NCBI GenBank assembly: GCA_020086605.1
Contig: JACBWW010000004.1
Coordinates: 14,172,932-14,236,931, forward strand
DNA length: 64,000 bases
Direction: 5' to 3'
From: Lanius collurio
Lineage: Eukaryota > Chordata > Aves > Passeriformes > Laniidae
The translations under genes and the position numbers were made by a program. Numbering within the stretch: position 1 is the first letter of the stretch; the number at the start of each line of letters is the position of its first letter. This document shows, in pieces, positions 60,707 through 64,000 of the stretch. The notes beneath the pieces were generated by a model. It was not told the DNA's origin. It made no database searches and worked only from the letters and a program-made list of their open reading frames with translations.

Positions 60707-62840
60707 ACTCACTTATGATATTTACAGCATAGCAGAAAAGATATACAGGCATTGGGGTTTCCTTTAAAGAATGAAATGTCTGGACAATATTATATTGTAA
60801 ACTGGAAATACAGGATTGTCTTTTTTGCAAGAAATTAAGTATTAATGAACATCTGTACTTAAGTGCCTGCACCTATACTTCCCAAATTGCAGCAGTTTTG
60901 CTAGAGAAAGCCATTGCAACCAAAATACAGCTGTATGAAAAGATAAGTAAACATGTTCACATGAAAGTGTATAATACATGAAGTGTGAATATTCTTTAGA
61001 ATGCCTTGGGTTCTCTCTACTTCCACTTACCTCACCTATGAACTTCATTTCCCATCAACACTGACTCAGAAAAATGTGTCCTCCCCCCAACACAGATGTT
61101 ATTCTACTTTGAGTTTTACATAAGAAAAATATTTCTCCAAATTATAAAAAACCCTAGCCTGATAAACCTAATATCTAATCATCCACAGCTGTAAATCATT
61201 ACTGATAACATATTACAAGTTATATTTCATGTAAAGACCTTGTATGTCCTTGGGCAGATATTTCATGCCAAAAGCTAGATCAGAAAGCTATAGCCAAAAT
61301 ATAGCCTCCATAGGAGGGCACACCATATGTTTCTCTGACTAATTTAAGATACTGCTTAACAGAACGGTTGTTTTCTTAGGTTACTCTGGGAAATAAAGTC
61401 TTTCTGAGAAAACACATGCATGCTTATTTAATGGCTGCATACAGCAGAATTGTTTATAAATGGTTTCTTTACATGCTATTTTTTTAAACTTTATTTTGAG
61501 TGTGAATAAGTGCACAGCCATGACAAGAAGAAACTCTGCTTACATGCAAAAAGTACAAAAGGGTGAAAACCAGAATACAATGGAAACATGTGAAGCTGTG
61601 ATTTACTTCTCTTGCATTCAGTTCAACCATAATTATCTCTTTTTAATCTTTGGTAAATTTAGTAAGAGTTTTAACGACCTCACAGCTTCATTTTAGAACG
61701 TGAAATAACATTTTCCCTGCACAAGCTTTCACATAAATTCCCATGACTTTTATCACATCTTTTCTTTTTCTGATCAATGTGCAAACACCCACATAGCTCT
61801 CTCTAAGCAAAATAACTTTCTTAGTAATTCTTCTCAGATCTGAAATGAAAGAAACTCCTATTTCTGCCCATGATTTCTACATACAATTATCTACTACCAG
61901 CTCTCTATGCAGTAAGGGCAGAGCAGGTATATTTAAAATAGACCAAAGTTAGGTTTTGAGCTCCTTCTAATGATGGAACTTGTCTTATGACAATGGAAGA
62001 GAGAGCAGTATTGTGGCCACTGCTGCCTGATTCTGATAGCTGTTTTCCCCTTTCATTGCATTGCTATCCTACATTAGAAAGTCATGCAGAGCTAAAACTT
62101 TTATTGTAAAATAATAATAAATTCCACAGAATGATTCAGGCAAGTCTGAGGATTTTGCAAGTTCTTTTATCCTGCGACTTTTTCTGATTGGATCACTAAA
62201 TTCTCATGCAAAGTACAGTCACCTAAGAAACAGATCATAGCCACATATTTTACTGTGCTGGATTATCATGAATACTGAATGCACAAAAACATAACCAAGA
62301 ACAACACTTCTGTTTATAACTTCTCTCTTTTTCCCTTTTCTCAATGTACCTGAATCTATTTCTGGCAGCTCTAATGAGTCTTTAAATTCTGTACGAATTC
62401 ATGCCAAGGGGTTGGGATTTAATGCATGCTGGACTAAGAGATGTTTCTTCCTTTGGAAGAGCAGAGGGACTTAAATGGGATTAAGTATTTGAAGATGTTC
62501 TAAGGAGTAAAAGTATGTAAAGAAACTGCCTAGAAGAGGAAGATAAACATCACAGTGTGTTTTACCTTGATCTCATGCAGACAAGATGAGTATATACAAG
62601 GTGTAGGATAGGACTACACATTTTCTCAACTTGCCGTGTCATTTGGACCTTCCATAGTAATTATGACTCAAACAAAAGGATTCTTCAGTAATGAAACTCC
62701 CATCTGGTTGGCTGAAGCTTAATTGTGGAGTTTCATCATAATTCTGATTTTTATGGGTAACTGTCACAGATATTTTGACTTATTTAGGACTGAATATAAA
62801 TATTGTCTAAAGTGTAGGAAGCAACTACACTCTTTGAGAG
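60707..62840. other. A+T-rich non-coding spacer
   Basis: Two kilobases with no supportable gene or clear repeat. The open frames (61460-61696 plus, 78 codons; 60842-61048 minus, 68 codons) have no recognised features. Confidence 0.65.
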
Positions 62841-63060
62841 TTGCAAAAATTGCCTGGGAGTGAGAGACTTATGGATTTCATTTGTTTTATCTAAAAGAAG
62901 ACTGAGATGTGATTGTATTGTCTTCTATAACTACCTCAATGTTACTTATTAAAATATCAACTAGTAAAGGGATGTTTAATTTGGAAAATAAAACCAGAAG
63001 GAATGAATGGCTTGAAAATTGGCCAGATGAATGCAAGGCCCTGTATAATTCAGAAGGGAA
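62841..63060 (+). mobile_element. Ancient CR1/L3-type LINE relic
   Basis: Nucleotide similarity is faint, but the frame at about 62866-62925 translates to a stretch containing LSKRRLRCDCIVFYNYL, which matches the conserved LSLEKRRLRGDLIAVFNYL-type motif in the C-terminal part of CR1/L3 ORF2. Downstream, AATTTGGAAAATAAAACCAG and GAATGGCTTGAA correspond to the next conserved block (a phrase like FNLE...TRTNGLK). No 3' tail is recognisable. Divergence is far greater than in the other CR1 copies of this window, so it belongs to an older layer. Confidence 0.6.
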
Positions 63061-64000
63061 GTAAGACAGACCTTACACAATTTATTTTATCTGTGGCTGA
63101 ATCTCCTTTTTATTTCACTGCTGGTTTTGATTCCATTTTTTTCAAAAGTGGCAAGTAAACAAAATCCAGACTGATACAGCTCGCAGAGAATTTGGCCCTT
63201 ATGTTAATAGTGTTGAGTGAGACAAAGAAGCTGCCCGAACAGTGTGCATGGGGCAGTAAAGTATGGAAGTTGGCAAATAACTGTGCAGTTAAAAAATAAG
63301 ATCAATAGGAATAGTTCTGAGGACTGGATTATATCTGCAATTACAAAACTATGTAAATGACCAGAAAGGCATATAAAAAATGGGTTCCATGTTCCAGAAC
63401 AAGTATTTTGTGTGAAGAATTGGATTATAGGAGTCTGAATTTACACAGGTAAAGAGACTTGGAGAGATTCCCAGGAGAGAAAAAGCCTCTTCTAAATTGT
63501 TCCAGGACAAATTTTTTTAATCCGTGTATGAGTTTCTAAACTCTCACACTTCAAGAAACCTGAAAATCTTTTTAGTATGGAAGAGGTGTTTTATTTTTCA
63601 GTGGCTTAAGGCCATGCAAGTCTGTTGGAAGATCTAAACAGAATTAAGACTTCAAGAATTTGTTTCTTGAGGTTATTTTGTCACTGTTTTGGTTTGAGAT
63701 TTTTTTTAAAGTATTTTTCTGGCATGAACAAGTCTATTACCTTCTAATCATGTCTGAACTTTTCTATGCCTGTTCTGTAAATAAGTTAATCAAGATTGTT
63801 AATGATAGAAGAGGTCACCAGAAAAGCATAAGAGGAAAAAATTGTTAATAATTTGACCTCTTCATTTGTGTGGCTTAAAAATTCACAGTTCTATCATGTT
63901 CTGTGAAGACCTTTCTTAATATTTTACTTCTTCTATTCTTCCTATGTTTCTCCGCACAGTTTTTTCACATGCACTTATGCATGTTAAAATGGTTATAGAT
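63061..64000. other. A+T-rich non-coding spacer to the window edge
   Basis: No gene or repeat family is recognised. The 62-codon frame at 63660-63848 is unremarkable. Confidence 0.65.

Overview
The window looks like non-coding DNA from a bird, most likely a passerine. The evidence is repeat content. There are several CR1 LINE copies in both orientations, one short tRNA-headed SINE with a CR1-like tail (the layout I know from memory as TguSINE1 of songbirds), and one clear solo LTR with a 5-bp target-site duplication. The background is strongly A+T-rich with short homopolymer runs, as in a macrochromosomal gene desert or a very long intron. No open reading frame reads like a conserved cellular protein, and I found no rRNA, functional tRNA, CRISPR array, operon or bacterial-type signal.

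Layout. 1-3946 is A+T-rich spacer with small palindromes and tandem repeats. 3948-4260 is an old CR1 tail (minus). 4261-16321 is spacer with poly-T runs and a 170-bp polypurine tract. 16322-16899 is a G+C-rich, LTR-like island. 16900-25124 is spacer. 25125-25926 is a long CR1 copy (minus) with its 3' end intact. 25927-32885 is spacer. 32886-33135 is a second, shorter G+C-rich LTR-like island. 33136-41756 is spacer. 41757-41897 is the tRNA-derived SINE (plus). 45045-45127 is a CCAA/A-rich simple repeat, and 45178-45540 is a CR1 fragment (plus) that has lost its own 3' tail. 45541-53332 is spacer. 53338-53929 is the solo LTR. 55083-55485 is an element with TATA-like, AATAAA and poly(A) signals. 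55633-55795 is a CAAA/CAAAA repeat. 60606-60690 is a short CR1 tail (minus). 62841-63060 is a much older CR1/L3-type relic (plus), recognisable only by its translated motif.

Nothing here works together as a pathway. The readable history is of successive retroposition into neutral DNA: an ancient CR1/L3 layer, bird CR1 copies, a tRNA SINE that probably borrowed the CR1 machinery, then LTR insertions, of which the 53.3-53.9 kb one looks youngest. I did not find a previously undescribed system. The most useful second looks are the doubled hairpin ends of the solo LTR, the origin of the 55.1-55.5 kb element, the 3'-deleted CR1 at 45 kb, and a possible cis-regulatory block at 58.6-59.3 kb with a symmetric X-box-like site. 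Family names are from memory and no database search was run.
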